DNA of 64,000 nt from Halicephalobus mephisto. Taxonomy: Eukaryota > Nematoda > Chromadorea > Rhabditida > Panagrolaimidae. The stretch is taken from positions 230,751-294,750 of the forward strand of contig SWDT01000062.1 in the NCBI GenBank assembly GCA_009193035.1, in the 5' to 3' direction. Each line of letters begins with the position of its first letter. The first letter of the stretch is position 1. The position numbers and the translations under genes are program-made. This document shows, in pieces, positions 33,611-44,238 of the stretch. Under the pieces are notes generated by a model. That model was not told where the DNA came from. It saw only the letters and a program-made list of their open reading frames with translations, and searched no databases.

Positions 33611-34640
33611 TTGAATTTTGTTACATTAGAATTTTTTAAAATTTTGTTGAAATTTTAAATTTTAAAATTCGTGTTGGAATTTTTTGAAAAATTTTGTTTT
33701 CGAATTTTTATGATAATGTAGTCTTGAAAATTCGACTTTTATGTAATCCTTTTTGAAGGCGGATAAAACAAAGCGGTGCCATCCCGTGACGACAGCTGAT
33801 CATTTCCGTCTAGCCCACCTTGAAACGTCCGAGATCCATTTATCCAAATTTTATAAATCTTTTTCTCTTAAAAGCTTATTTATATCCATTCCTTAATCTT
33901 AATCTTAAAATTTAAACTTTTTTAAACTTAAAATTAAAAAAAAATTTATTTCAAAATTTTTTAAAAATTAAAAAAAATCTAATTTTAAAAAAAATTTAAA
34001 TCTTAAAATTCTTTGAGAATTTTTTTTATTTTTTTTAAATTTTTCAAAATTTTTTTTAATTTTTTAAAAATTATTTTTAAAAATTTTAATTTTGAAAATT
34101 TCTGAAATTTCAACTGGAAATTTTTTAATTTTTTAAATTTTTTAAATTTTTTTTTTATTTTTTTAAACTTTTTTTTAAATTTCAATTTTTAAAATTTCTG
34201 AAATTTCCACTGGAAATTTTTTAAACTGAAAATTGGTTTATTTGGCTTCGATTCAATCTCCATCGAATCGATTTCGAAATTCCATCAACAAAAAATGGAA
34301 GACAGTTTTGACTGAAGCAGCTGAGTGTTTGCCCTTTTGTCCTTTTTCTGTCTGGGAAAAATTGTTCTTTGCGCTTTTTTCATCTGGACACGCGTTTCCT
34401 GGGTCGGTTTAATTTAAAAAAAATCATGTCTGGCAAAATTCGCGAAAAATCGGTCTTAACTGAAAAAAGCGTCTGTCTTGATTGATGGTCGATTAAACTT
34501 TGGAAAATTTTTTTTTTGACTAAAATTGCAGTTGTCAGATATCTGGCCTGATGATTGTTTAACTGGCAAAATTCCAGGTGATTGTTATGTCTAGACGACC
34601 AGACTTCCATCAATGTTTCTTAAATCTGGAATTTTTCTAT
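33610..34640. other. AT-rich stretch with two small unique islands
   Basis: Unique islands are at 33740-33850 ('gcggtgccatcccgtgacga') and 34240-34620. The second is open on the minus strand (MMEVWSSRHNNHLEFCQLNN) but unsupported by splicing. The rest is simple A/T sequence. Confidence 0.25.
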
Positions 34641-35330
34641 TTAAAAAATTTTTAAAATCTAAAAAAACTAAAAATTTCCAAAACCTTCAAGAATAAAAAA
34701 AAAATTAATTTTAAAAATCCTAAAAAGTTTGAAAATTAATTTTTTTTAATTTTTAAAATTATTTTTTTTTTAATTTTTAAAATTATTTTTTTTTAATTTT
34801 TTAGAATTCTGGAAATTTCTAAAAATTCGTGTTGGGAAAATTTCGTGATAATGCTAATTTTATAAAAAATCAAAATTAGCATTCTTTTTTTTACCAAAAA
34901 ACTAAAATTCGACAATATTTATGTTTTGCAAAAATTTAATTTTTTGATTTTTTTGAAATTTAATAAGTTTCTGGGGATTTTTAGAATTTTATAGAGGATT
35001 TGGAAACTTTTCAGAGTTTTACAGATAATTTTGAAGTTTTTTGAAATTTTATAGAAGATTCTGAAGACTTCTAAGAAATTTATAGAAGATTCTGGAGAGT
35101 TTTCAGAATTTTATAGAGAATTTTGAAGTTTTCTGGAATTTTATAGAAAATTTTAGGGACTTCTAAGAAGTTCATAAAAGATTCTGAAGCCCTGTGGGTC
35201 TTATAGAGGATTCTGAAGCCCTCTGAAATCTTATAAAGGATTCTGGAGTCTGCTAAGAACCTCATAAAAGATTCCAAAATCTTCTGAGAACTCCATAGAA
35301 GATTTTTAAAGTTTTAGAATTTTTTGAAAA
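34640..35330. repeat. simple A/T tract, then ~45 bp TTTTATAGAAGATTCTGAAG repeat
   Basis: From about 34970 to 35310, eight or more units of 'ttatagaggattctgaagcc' and 'gacttctaagaaattcataa'. Confidence 0.65.
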
Positions 35331-35439
35331 TTTTCCAGAATTTCATATAAAAAATTCTAAATTGTCTAAAATCGAAAATTTGAACATTTTCTGAAAATTC
35401 AGTTAAGTAAATTTTGTAACAATATACGTTTCGGTTTTT

Positions 35440-35700
35440 TTGTACAAATGCGATTTTGTTTGTGCTCGACCAGATTAGGTTAATGTTACTTTTGTCGTTT
35501 CCCGACCCAGGAAGCCAGACACCGCAACAGAGCAAACTGACCGAACGGCGGTTTTTTTTGTTTTTGAAGATGATTTTTTTGTTTTCGAAGACGGTACTTT
35601 TCTGGCATGCCATCGGACGCCTAATCCTCCTCTGAGCCGGTCTATTCGAAGATGAGCGATGATTTCTCATTTCGAAAAAGACGGTTCATCTTTGAGGTTT
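35440..35700. other. non-repetitive island with minus-strand open frame
   Basis: Coding-like stretch PAQRRIRRPMACQKSTVFEN on the minus strand and C-rich words such as 'ccgacccaggaagccagaca' on plus. No motif, donor or acceptor set fits. Confidence 0.2.
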
Positions 35701-35759
35701 TTTCAATTATGATCTTCGGATAAGATATAGGACGCTGTAAAAACTTCTAGAACCTTAGA

Positions 35760-36140
35760 AACAGATAAACATTAAATTTCGCACTTTTCGGTCTCAACTG
35801 GAAAATTTGGGAATTTCCTGTTGAGACATTTTTAATTTTCGTTGTAGAAATTTTTTTTAAATAACATGATCCAGAATCTATTGGACGATTCTAGGACCTT
35901 CTAAAATAAATAAACATTTAATTTTATAATTTTTGGTCTTGAATGGAAAATTTCGATTTTCGTGTCGGGACCATTTTTGAAGTTTTACGTTAAATTTTTC
36001 TATCTTTACAATAATATGAATTATAAATATTATAAAATTGCAGAAAATCGAGAATTTTGCATTTTTTGGTCCTGAGTGGAAAATTTCGATTTTCGTGTCG
36101 GGACCATTTTTGAAACTTTACATTAGATTTTTCTATTTTT
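35760..36140. repeat. third field of the GGTCTTGAATGGAAAATT / TTCGTGTCGGGACC repeat
   Basis: Three units; the last two are almost identical to units at about 29120-29290, suggesting recent exchange or a shared source. Confidence 0.75.
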
Positions 36141-36149
36141 TTATGGCAA

Positions 36150-36395
36150 TGATTCAGCAATCAATCTGAAATGTCAGGAGGAGTCGATGAGATCCCCGAA
36201 TGTTTTCTTTTTCGAAATTTGCGAATGTTATATCGGTAGATCCCGGCTGATTGATCAGATGAGCCGTTCCTTTTGCAGACGGTTTCCGATCAGTTTTGCA
36301 TTTGCGAAAAAGACTGACAAAGAAAGGACTCAAGGTCAGATTAATTCGTCATTCGGAATGAAAAGGGGTGATCACGTATAGGCCTTAATATCTGT
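36150..36395. other. non-repetitive island, no gene recognised
   Basis: A plus-strand open frame of about 60 codons starts MRSPNVFFFEICECYIGRSR. It ends in a stop before the next repeat; no splice or family support. Confidence 0.2.
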
Positions 36396-36419
36396 CTTCA
36401 GATCAATTTTTTATTTTTA

Positions 36420-36850
36420 TAATTATGGTTGAATTTCAAATTAAAAAAAATTTTTAATAAAAATCTTTAAAATATTTTTTTTATAAAATTAAAAAAAAAA
36501 ATTTTAATAAAAATCTTTAAAATATTTTTTTTCATAAAATTAAAAAAAAAAGTTTTTAATAAAAATCTTTAAAATATTTTTTTTTATAAAATTTAAAAAA
36601 AAAATTTTTAATAAAAATGTTTAAAATACTTTTTTTATAAAATTAAAAAAAAATTTTTTAATAAAAATCTTTAAAATATTTTTTTTTCATAAAATTTAAA
36701 AAAAAAATTTTTAATAAAATACTTTAAAATATTTTTTTTTATAAAATTAAAAAAAAAATTTTTAATAAAAATGTTTAAAATACTTTTTTTTATAAAAATC
36801 TTTAAAATATTTTTTTGTGAAATTTTTAAATATTTTTTTTATAAAATTTT
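36420..36850. repeat. ~60 bp tandem TTTTTAATAAAAATCTTTAAAATATTTTTTT
   Basis: Seven units, simple A/T sequence. Confidence 0.75.
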
Positions 36851-37019
36851 TTGCCAGATTTTCCTCGAAAATAAAAGATAGTTTGGGTCATTTGTCGACA
36901 GTTTTTCCATTTTTTGTTGGTGCGAGTCAACAAAGGATCATTTAGGATTTCGGACTCTGCGTGGGATTCTTATAGAACTAGTCCGGAGTCTAATGTCTAC
37001 GTTTTGAAAGATTTCAACG

Positions 37020-37440
37020 TCTTGGTAAAATCTGCATCTTGCGTGCAATATTGGGGCAGATCGAGTGGGATGTTTTTTATCCATGTTTATCAATAATAAA
37101 AAATTCAAACTTAACGTAGCATTTTGCTGCCAATCTTCCGGCGAGCTGCCTAAGGATATATTTTATTTATCAAAAAATTAAAATTCGCACTTTTCTCGCA
37201 ACCTTCCGGCGAGCTGCTTAAGGATATTTTTTATTTATTAAAAAAAATTAATTTAGTTCTGCATTTTGCTCGCAACCTTCCGGCGAGCTGCCTAAGAAAA
37301 TATTTTATTTATCAAAAAATTAAAATTCGCACTTTGCTCGCAACCTCCCGGCGAGCTGCCTAAGGATATTTTTTACTTTTATTTATAAAAAAATCAAATT
37401 AAAACTCACAGTTTGCTCGCAACGTGTTGTATAATTTGAA
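37020..37440 (-). repeat. CTCGCAACCTTCCGGCGAGC hairpin repeat, 4 copies, plus one inverted copy of the 30 bp unit
   Basis: Four ~65-80 bp units contain 'gctcgcaaccttccggcgag' followed by 'ctgcctaaggatatt'. GCTCGC and GCGAGC form a 6 bp stem around a 9 base loop. At about 37030 'gcatcttgcgtgcaatattg' is an inverted relative of the palindromic unit. Confidence 0.78.
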
Positions 37441-37840
37441 ATTTATTTCTATTTTACGATTTTACCTAAAATATTCCAAAACAAGATTCAAAAAAACAAA
37501 ATTTCGTAATATTTAAAATAATTTTTTCATTAAAATGAAATCGATATATGAAACTAATTTTTGACATTTTTAAACAACTTGAAAACAAAAATTTTACGGA
37601 ATTACAGACCACAAAGTTGATTATATTCGGTAGCTAAATTGCATAATGTTTCATAATTCGTAAACAAGATCGAAAATTTTTTTTCAAAAAAATCTTTTCC
37701 AAAAAATTATTATTCAAAAAAATTGTTTTCGAAAAAATTATTCAAAAAAAAAACTCCAATCCAGGCCGTTGGCTTTCCCAAAAGTCCCAAATTTTGATTT
37801 TTTTGATAAATATACGTAAAAAATATTTTATCCGATTTCT
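37440..37840. other. AT-rich stretch without a gene
   Basis: Mixed A/T sequence with short poly-A runs; nothing coding. Confidence 0.3.
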
Positions 37841-38340
37841 CTGAATATTGCACGCAAGCTGCAATTTTTAATTTTCTTAAAACTACTTTAATCATATCAG
37901 AAAGTTGCACGCAAGCTGCAGATTCTTTTTTTATAACAATTTTCAGTTATTTCATCGGAAAGTTGCATGCAAGTTGCAGATTTATTTTTTAATAAATAAC
38001 TTTAGGCACCTTGCCAGAACGTTGCACGCAAGTTGCAGATTCTTTTTTTATAACGATTTTCAATTATTTCATCAGAACATTGCACGCAAGTTGCAGATTC
38101 TTTTTTTATAACAATTTTCAGTTATTTCATCGGAAAGTTGCATGCAAGCTGCAGATTTATTTTTTAATAAATAACTTTAGGCACCTTGCCAGAACATTGT
38201 ACGCAAGCTGCAGATTCATTTTTTTGCAGACAATTTTCAGTTATCTCATCAGAACATTGCACGCAAACTGCAGATTTATTTTTTAACAAATTATTTTAGT
38301 CACTTTGCCAGAACGTTGCAAGCAAGATGCAAATTTCTGT
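37840..38340 (+). repeat. array of the ~30 bp TTGCACGCAAGCTGCAG unit, 9 copies
   Basis: Copies start near 37840, 37895, 37955, 38012, 38073, 38128, 38188, 38246 and 38308. Spacers match every third unit ('tttttataacaattttcagt', 'ataactttaggcaccttgcc'), giving a higher-order period of about 175 bp. Confidence 0.88.
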
Positions 38341-38343
38341 GAT

Positions 38344-38502
38344 ATGGACATTGATCTGGAATATTATAGAATTAAAGAGGAAGTTTCAGTAACTGACCCA
38401 GACCTCTTGAAAACCCTGAACAAGGACTTGAATATTCCAACCTCATTACTGCAAGTGGGAATTGCTCTCGAAGAAGGGAGTTCCCCAATCGCGATCGCTT
38501 AA
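38344..38502 (+). other. coding-like open frame of 52 codons, unknown
   Basis: Immediately after the last repeat unit an ATG opens MDIDLEYYRIKEEVSVTDPD and runs to a TAA with strongly coding-like, acidic composition. There is no acceptor before it and no homologue I recognise. It may be the last exon or a fragment of a lost gene. Confidence 0.35.
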
Positions 38503-38689
38503 GCTCCTCTCGAACAAGGCCCATATATTTACAAATACTCCGTTTCAGTCGGCATTTCTTGTTTTGCCGATTTTCCGACGAAAAAAAACAAAATTGTTTT
38601 AAATTTTTTATTTTTCGTAAAAAAAATCAAAATTGTATTTTTTAAAAAAATTATTGAATTTTTAATTTTAAAAAATTTTGATTTATACA

Positions 38690-39200
38690 GTTTTCGGACA
38701 TTGATTGGAGTAGTTCAAACAAGTGCGACCAACTGACGAGATCCCCAATGGAGATTAATCCCAGATTTTTGCAGCCACATTTTTCTGCACACAAATCATA
38801 ATATTGTAAAACCGGGGGTGTTTGCCAAAATTTCGAAACTTGTCTCAACGCGAATTTTAGAGTTTTCCAGGTGAGACCTAAAGTTATTAAATTTTAAGTT
38901 TATGTAGTTTTAGAAAACTTATTAAATTCAGAAATTATAATATTGTAAAACCGGGAGTGTTTGCCAAAATTTCGAAACTTGTCTCGACGCGAATTTTAGA
39001 GCTTTCCAGGTGAGACCTAAAGGTGTTGAGTTTTAAGTTTATGTAGTTTTAGAAAACTTATTAAATTCAGAAATTATATTATTGTAAAAACAGGAATGTT
39101 TGCCAAAATTTCGAAACTTGTCTCGACGCGAATTTTAGAGTTTTCCAGGTAAACTAAAGACTAAGCTTTTCAGTTTACGTGACTCTAGAAAATTCTAAAA
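38690..39200. repeat. ~135 bp tandem repeat ending in a possible exon
   Basis: Three units at about 38790-39160 share 'gtttgccaaaatttcgaaac' and 'ttgtctcgacgcgaatttta'. Left of them (about 38690-38790) the minus strand is open and coding-like (NLGLISIGDLVSWSHLFELL), with a TGTGCAG acceptor and a GTATAA donor. No partner exon was found. Confidence 0.5.
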
Positions 39201-39289
39201 GTTTAAGCTTTCTATATTGTTTTTTCTATTTTATCTGATAACAAAAAGGTCCCAGAGCAAAAAAATTTCAAAATCAATAGATCTTAAAG

Positions 39290-39650
39290 TAAAAGAATTC
39301 TCAGAGCGAAAATGTCTTAGAACGAAAATGACTCAGCGAAAATGACTCAGAACGAAAATGTCTCAAAGTGAAAATGTCTGAGAGCGAAAATGTCTGAGAG
39401 CGAAAATGTCTGAGAGCGAAAATATCTGAGAGCGAAAATGTCTCAGAACGAAAATATCCCAGAGCGAAAATGTCTCAGAGCGAAAACGTCTTAGAACGAA
39501 AATGTCTCAGAACGAAAATATCTGAGAGCGAAAATGTCTCAGAGCGAAAATGTCTTAGAATGAAAATGTCTTAGAACGAAAATGTCTCAGAACGAAAATA
39601 TCTGAGAGCGAAAATGTCTCAGAGCGAAAATGTCTTAAAATGAGAGAATT
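39290..39650. repeat. 16 bp satellite GAGAGCGAAAATGTCT, about 21 copies
   Basis: Units 'ctgagagcgaaaatgt' and the variant 'ctcagaacgaaaatgt' run head to tail, with drift at both ends. Confidence 0.92.
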
Positions 39651-39689
39651 CTGAAAACGGAAATGTCCTAAAACGAAAGGATCTCGAGA

Positions 39690-39900
39690 CGAAAAATTAT
39701 GCTTTCTCAGACTGGATGTAGAGTTCAAGTAGTTCAAGTTTCCTTGGATCAAAAATCACAATTGACCTGGGAATCGGACCGGGCCAGTCACTTCCTCTCT
39801 TTCACCGCGGAATTTTTTGTTTTCTTTAAAAAAAACCGGCTGAGGAACACTTGGATAAAAGTACAAATTTCGGGACAGTCTGTCTTCTGATTTATCTTTT
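39690..39900. other. non-repetitive island, no gene recognised
   Basis: 'acctgggaatcggaccgggc' marks a GC-richer patch; the plus strand is open for 63 codons without splice support. Confidence 0.2.
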
Positions 39901-41100
39901 GTTCCTTTTATAAAAAATTATTTTTTTTTATTTTTCACCAAATCAGCTGATTACGATGTTTTTGAAGAAATCTTAAAAATATTTTTCAAAATTTAATTAG
40001 AAAAAAATAAAAAAATTTTTTAAATTTAATTTTTTAAAAAATTTAAAACAAAAATATTTTTCAAAATTTAATTTTAAAAAAATTTAAAATAAAAATATTT
40101 TTCAAAATTTAATTTTTTAAAAAATTCAAAATTTAATTTTAAAAAAAATAAAAATAAAAATAATTTTCAAAATTTAATTTTTTAGAAAATTTAAAATTTA
40201 ATTTTAAAAAAAATTTAAAACAAAAATATTTTTTAAATTTAATTCAAAAAAAATTTTTGCATTGCACAACATTCGGCAATTCTCAGCTGTGAAATTTCGA
40301 AATTTATTTTTCTTGTTTTTAGTTTTTTTCAAAATCGGAACTGTTAGAATTCAGTTGAAATTTTTTAATTTTTAGAATTTTATGAAAAATTATTTTTTTA
40401 AATAATTTTAATAATTTTAAAAATTTATTTATTTTAAAAATTTTATTTTTTAAATTCTAATTTTTTAAATTTTTTTTTTAAAATTTAAAATTTTTTTAAA
40501 TTTTAAATTTTTGAAAATTTTAAGTTTTTTTAAATTTTAAATTTTTGAAAATTTTAAGTTTTTTTACTTTTTATTTTAATCCAGATTTTTCGAATCATAA
40601 AATATCCAGGATAAAAGTAAATTCAAAAATTCTCCTAACTAGGTCGATAACAGTAAAATCACCGTGAAAAATCCGAAATTAATCGTCTATTTCATAATTT
40701 TTTCGATTTTGCTCCAAATTTCAGACAACTTTAAAAATTTTAAATGACCTTCAAAAAAAAATGTTTTTTTGGCAATGAATCAATTTTTAAATTTTTCTAA
40801 AATTAATTTTTTTTAATTTTTATAAAAATTTAATTTTTTTTAATTTTATAAAATTTAATTTTTCTAAAATTAATTTTTCTAAAAATTCTTTTTTTTTAAT
40901 TTTATAAAATTTTTCTAAAATTTAATTTTTTTTAATTTTTCTAAAATTTAATTTTTTTTAATTTTTCTAAAATTTAATTTTTTTTTATTTTTTAAAGTTT
41001 TTCTAAAATTTTATTTTTTTTTAATTTTTCTAAAATTTTGTTTTTTTTTATTTTTTCTAAAATTTCTTTTTAAATTTTTTTGGATTACGGTGTTGTGGAT
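39900..41100. repeat. long A/T-only tract with periodic A and T runs
   Basis: Units such as 'ttttcaaaatttaatttttt' and 'tttttctaaaatttaatttt' alternate; A and T runs are phased at roughly 10-30 bp. Confidence 0.65.
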
Positions 41101-41219
41101 TTTTTGGAGAATATTCTGTATCTGATTCAGAATCGTTTTGCCGAAAAACGAACGACCTTGCGAATTCAGCCTTTGAATTTTCAGAAAATTTTTTTCTTTT
41201 TATTTTTTTAATTTTTCTT

Positions 41220-41540
41220 CTGTTGGCCGGGGGAACGTCCTTGGAAGAATGCTGGAGGCCGTTGGAGACTGATAGACATCAGGAAAAAATTCAAAAAAAT
41301 CAACTATTGTACTTTTTTATAAAATTAAAAAAAAAGTTATTTTTTAATAAAAATTTAAAAAAAAATAATTTTTTAATAAAATTAAAAAAAAAGTTATTTT
41401 TTAATAAAAATTTAAAAAAAAATTATTTTTTAATAAAAAATTTTTAAAAAAGTTATTTTTTATAAAATTAAAAAAAATTATTTTTTTATAAAAAAGTTTA
41501 AAAATTTACTTTTTTTTTATTTTTAAAGATTTATTTTTTT
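41220..41540. repeat. AAATTATTTTTTAATAAAAATTT tract after a short unique patch
   Basis: Positions 41222-41290 are unique and GC-richer ('ggccgggggaacgtccttgg'). The rest is ~60 bp tandem A/T sequence. Confidence 0.5.
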
Positions 41541-41720
41541 TTGTCTGAAAGTTCATATGATGAGATTGAATCAATTTTGTTCATTAATCTTTTGATAGAC
41601 CTTGTCTGGAATGGGAATTATCAGTTTTATTGTGTCCCAGCTGGTCTCTCTGGCTTCACGCCAGTCGACCTCGCCTGTTCCGTACTCAAGGCCAAACGTG
41701 TCATTTTTCCGATTTTTTGT
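41541..41720 (+). other. coding-like open island, possible ankyrin-type exon
   Basis: The plus strand is open with mixed composition, ending in GLSGFTPVDLACSVL. G-x-TP-x-DLA resembles one ankyrin repeat helix-turn, but a single partial match is weak. No upstream exon was identified. Confidence 0.25.
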
Positions 41721-42185
41721 TTTTTCGAACAGACAATTCCTGAATTTTTCGATGTTTTAGAATCCTCCAGAATCCAGTAGTGAAGTCTATAATTTTATTT
41801 AAAATAATCAACTTTTAAAAATCTTTAAAATCTGTGTCGAGACAGTTTTGTTTTTAAAACACAATTTTTCCGATTTTTTGTTTTTTCAAAAAAATAATTT
41901 CTGAGTTTTTTAATGTTTTAGAATCCTCCAGAATCCAGTAGTGAAGTCTATAATTTTATTTAAAATAATAAATTTTAAAAAATCTTAAAAATTTTCGTCG
42001 AGACAGTTTCGTTTTTAAAACACAATTTTCTCAATTTTTAAAATATTTCCGATTTTTAAATTTTTTCAAAAAAATAATTCCTGAGTTTTTTGATGTTTTA
42101 GAATCCTCCAGAATCCAGTAATGAAGTCTATAATTTTATTTAAAATAATCAACTTCAGAAATCTCCAATTTTAAAATTCGCGTCG
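41720..42185. repeat. ~125 bp tandem unit TTAGAATCCTCCAGAATCCAGTAGTGAAGTC, 3 copies
   Basis: Near-identical blocks 'gaatcctccagaatccagta' and 'tataattttatttaaaataa' at about 41760, 41925 and 42105. Confidence 0.8.
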
Positions 42186-42189
42186 AAAA

Positions 42190-42640
42190 AGGTCTTTAAT
42201 AATGCTAATTTTCGACTTTTATAAAGTTTAAAAACCCTAGTTGACATTCATTCACTTTTTGCCAAGGACAAATTTTTTACAAAATTCGCACTTTGCCAAA
42301 GTTTAATTTTTAAAAATTTTAAACAATTTTTTTTTAATTTTAGATAATTTTATTTTTTTAATTTTAAATAATTTTATTTTTTTTAATTTTAGATAATTTT
42401 ATTTTTTTTAATTTTAAATAATTTTATTTTTTTTAATTTTATATAATTTTAAAAAGATTTATTTTTGATATTATAGTTTTTATTATTTGTTGTTCAAATC
42501 CTCCCACATTGTTGAATCAGCTGAAATCTGGATCTACTTCCCGATTTTTCTTTCGGGATTTTCGTCATCGAATTACTTATTTCCGAAATTATCCTGTTCC
42601 GATGACCATAAAGTTCGACATTAAAATTAAAATCGAATCC
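42190..42640. other. A/T tract and short unique patch
   Basis: TTTTAATTTTAGATAATTTT simple repeats to about 42470. Unique sequence at 42500-42610 is open on plus but shows no gene signals. Confidence 0.3.
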
Positions 42641-43300
42641 GCAGCTTGCCCGCGGTATTCTGGCAGATCTCTCGAGATTTTTCGTATTTATAAAAATTTC
42701 GAAACTAAAATAAAATTTGCAGTTTGCTCGCAGTGTTTAGTCAAGTAGGTCCACATCAAAGTCAATTTTGCAGTTTGCTCGCAATTTTTAGGCAAATCTG
42801 TCAGAATTTTTATTCTTTTACTTGTGAAAATTCCAAAACTAAAATAAAATCAGCAGTTTGCACGCAACATTCTGGCAAGTAGATCAACTTCAAATTCAAA
42901 ATTAAAATCAGCAGTTTGCACGCAACATTCTGGCAGGTAGATCAATACTTTTTACATTTATTTAATTTCGGAACTAAAATCAGCAGGTTGCGTGCAACAT
43001 TCTGGCAAGTAGATCAACTTCAAATTCAAAATTAAAATCAGCAGTTTGCACGCAATATTCTGGCAGGTAGATCAATACCTTTTACATTCATTTAATTTTG
43101 GAACTAAAATCAGCAGTTTGCACGCAACATTCTGGCAGGTATATCAATATTTTTTACATTCATTTAATTTCGGAACTGAAATCAGCAGTTTGCTTGCAAC
43201 ATTTCGGAAATTTATCAATATTTTTTACATTTATTTTTATGTCTATGAAATTTCGGAACTAAAATCCGCAGTTTGTTCGTAATATTCCGATTTATTGGCC
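42640..43300 (-). repeat. inverted array of the ~30 bp TGCACGCAA unit, about 10 copies
   Basis: Here the block reads 'gcagtttgcacgcaacattc' followed by 'tggcaggtagatc', the reverse complement of the units at 32.4 and 37.8 kb. Spacing is about 55-80 bp. The inner copies (42850-43130) are nearly identical, while the outer ones are degenerate, as expected if the array grows in the middle. Confidence 0.88.
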
Positions 43301-43479
43301 CACTCAATTGTTGTTTAAAAATTTAAATTTATTTTAATGAAAAAAAAATTAACATAATTTTTTATTTTTTATAATTTGACACATTTTTAAAGTTTAAAAT
43401 TTTAAAAATTTTCTAATTGCTCCGAATTTTTCGTGTTTTTTTTTCAAAATTAACGATTTAATTAAACGAAAAAAATTAA

Positions 43480-43985
43480 GATCATGGTCGGAAGATAAAC
43501 TAGAAATTTTTCGCCTCGGGATCATTAATCCGAATTTTATTTTTAAAAAACAAAAATTATCGAAGTTTTTGAATAAAAAAGTCCTGGTCCCGACACGAAT
43601 GATGTTTAAAAGCATCAATTTAATAATTGATTTTTGAACATCTTTCGTGTTGGGACCACTTTTTTGGAAATTCTTAGAAAATAAAAATTTAAGAATTTCT
43701 TTAATTAAAAAATATCGGTCCTGACGCGAATGATGTTCAAAAAAATCGATCACTAAATAGATAATTTTAGAAATCTTTCGTGTCGGGATCATTTTTTTGG
43801 AAGTTCTTAGAAAATAAAAGTTTAACAAATTTTTAAATTAAAAAACATTGGTCCTGACGCGAATGATATTTAAAAAATCAATCACTAAATAGATAATTTT
43901 AAACATTCGTGTCGGGACCATTACTTCAATTCCTTCTTAAAGTAGAAATTTAAAAGATTTCGGTCCCACCGCGAATTTTCCGTGA
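43480..43985. repeat. palindromic GGTCCTGACGCGAATGAT / CATTCGTGTCGGGACC repeat
   Basis: Four ~125 bp units in which 'ggtcctgacgcgaatgat' and 'ttcgtgtcgggaccatt' face each other as imperfect inverted arms about 50-60 bp apart. Nearly the same units fill 48090-48500. Confidence 0.8.
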
Positions 43986-44238
43986 TTTATTTTTTACGAG
44001 TTTTATTATTGTTTATTTAATTTTTGTTAAATTAATTTTTTTAGATCAATTCAGTCCGGTAACGGCTAAGTATTTTCGAATCAGACTTCTTCGAGTGTCA
44101 TCTAACACCAACAACTCAAATTTTCATTGAAATTTAAAAATTTAAATTTAAATTTCTCAAATTTTTAAATTTAAAAGTTAAATTTCTCAAATTTTTTTTG
44201 TCAAATCGTTTTCTGGATCCCAGCCGCTCCGAAACCCG

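Noticed and set aside
38690..38790. Death-domain-like exon (SIGDLVSWSHLFELL)
   Set aside because: The resemblance is to a few residues only, there is no partner exon, and one end runs into a tandem repeat.
32405..43300. CRISPR-like look (repeat, spacer, repeat) of the palindromic arrays
   Set aside because: The genome is eukaryotic with spliced genes, spacers are AT-rich and partly repeated themselves, and there are no cas genes.
44047..44238. 5' non-coding exon of the 231 aa gene after 'ttttttagatcaattc'
   Set aside because: A donor-like 'ccggtaacgg' exists but nothing shows it is used; left out of the model.
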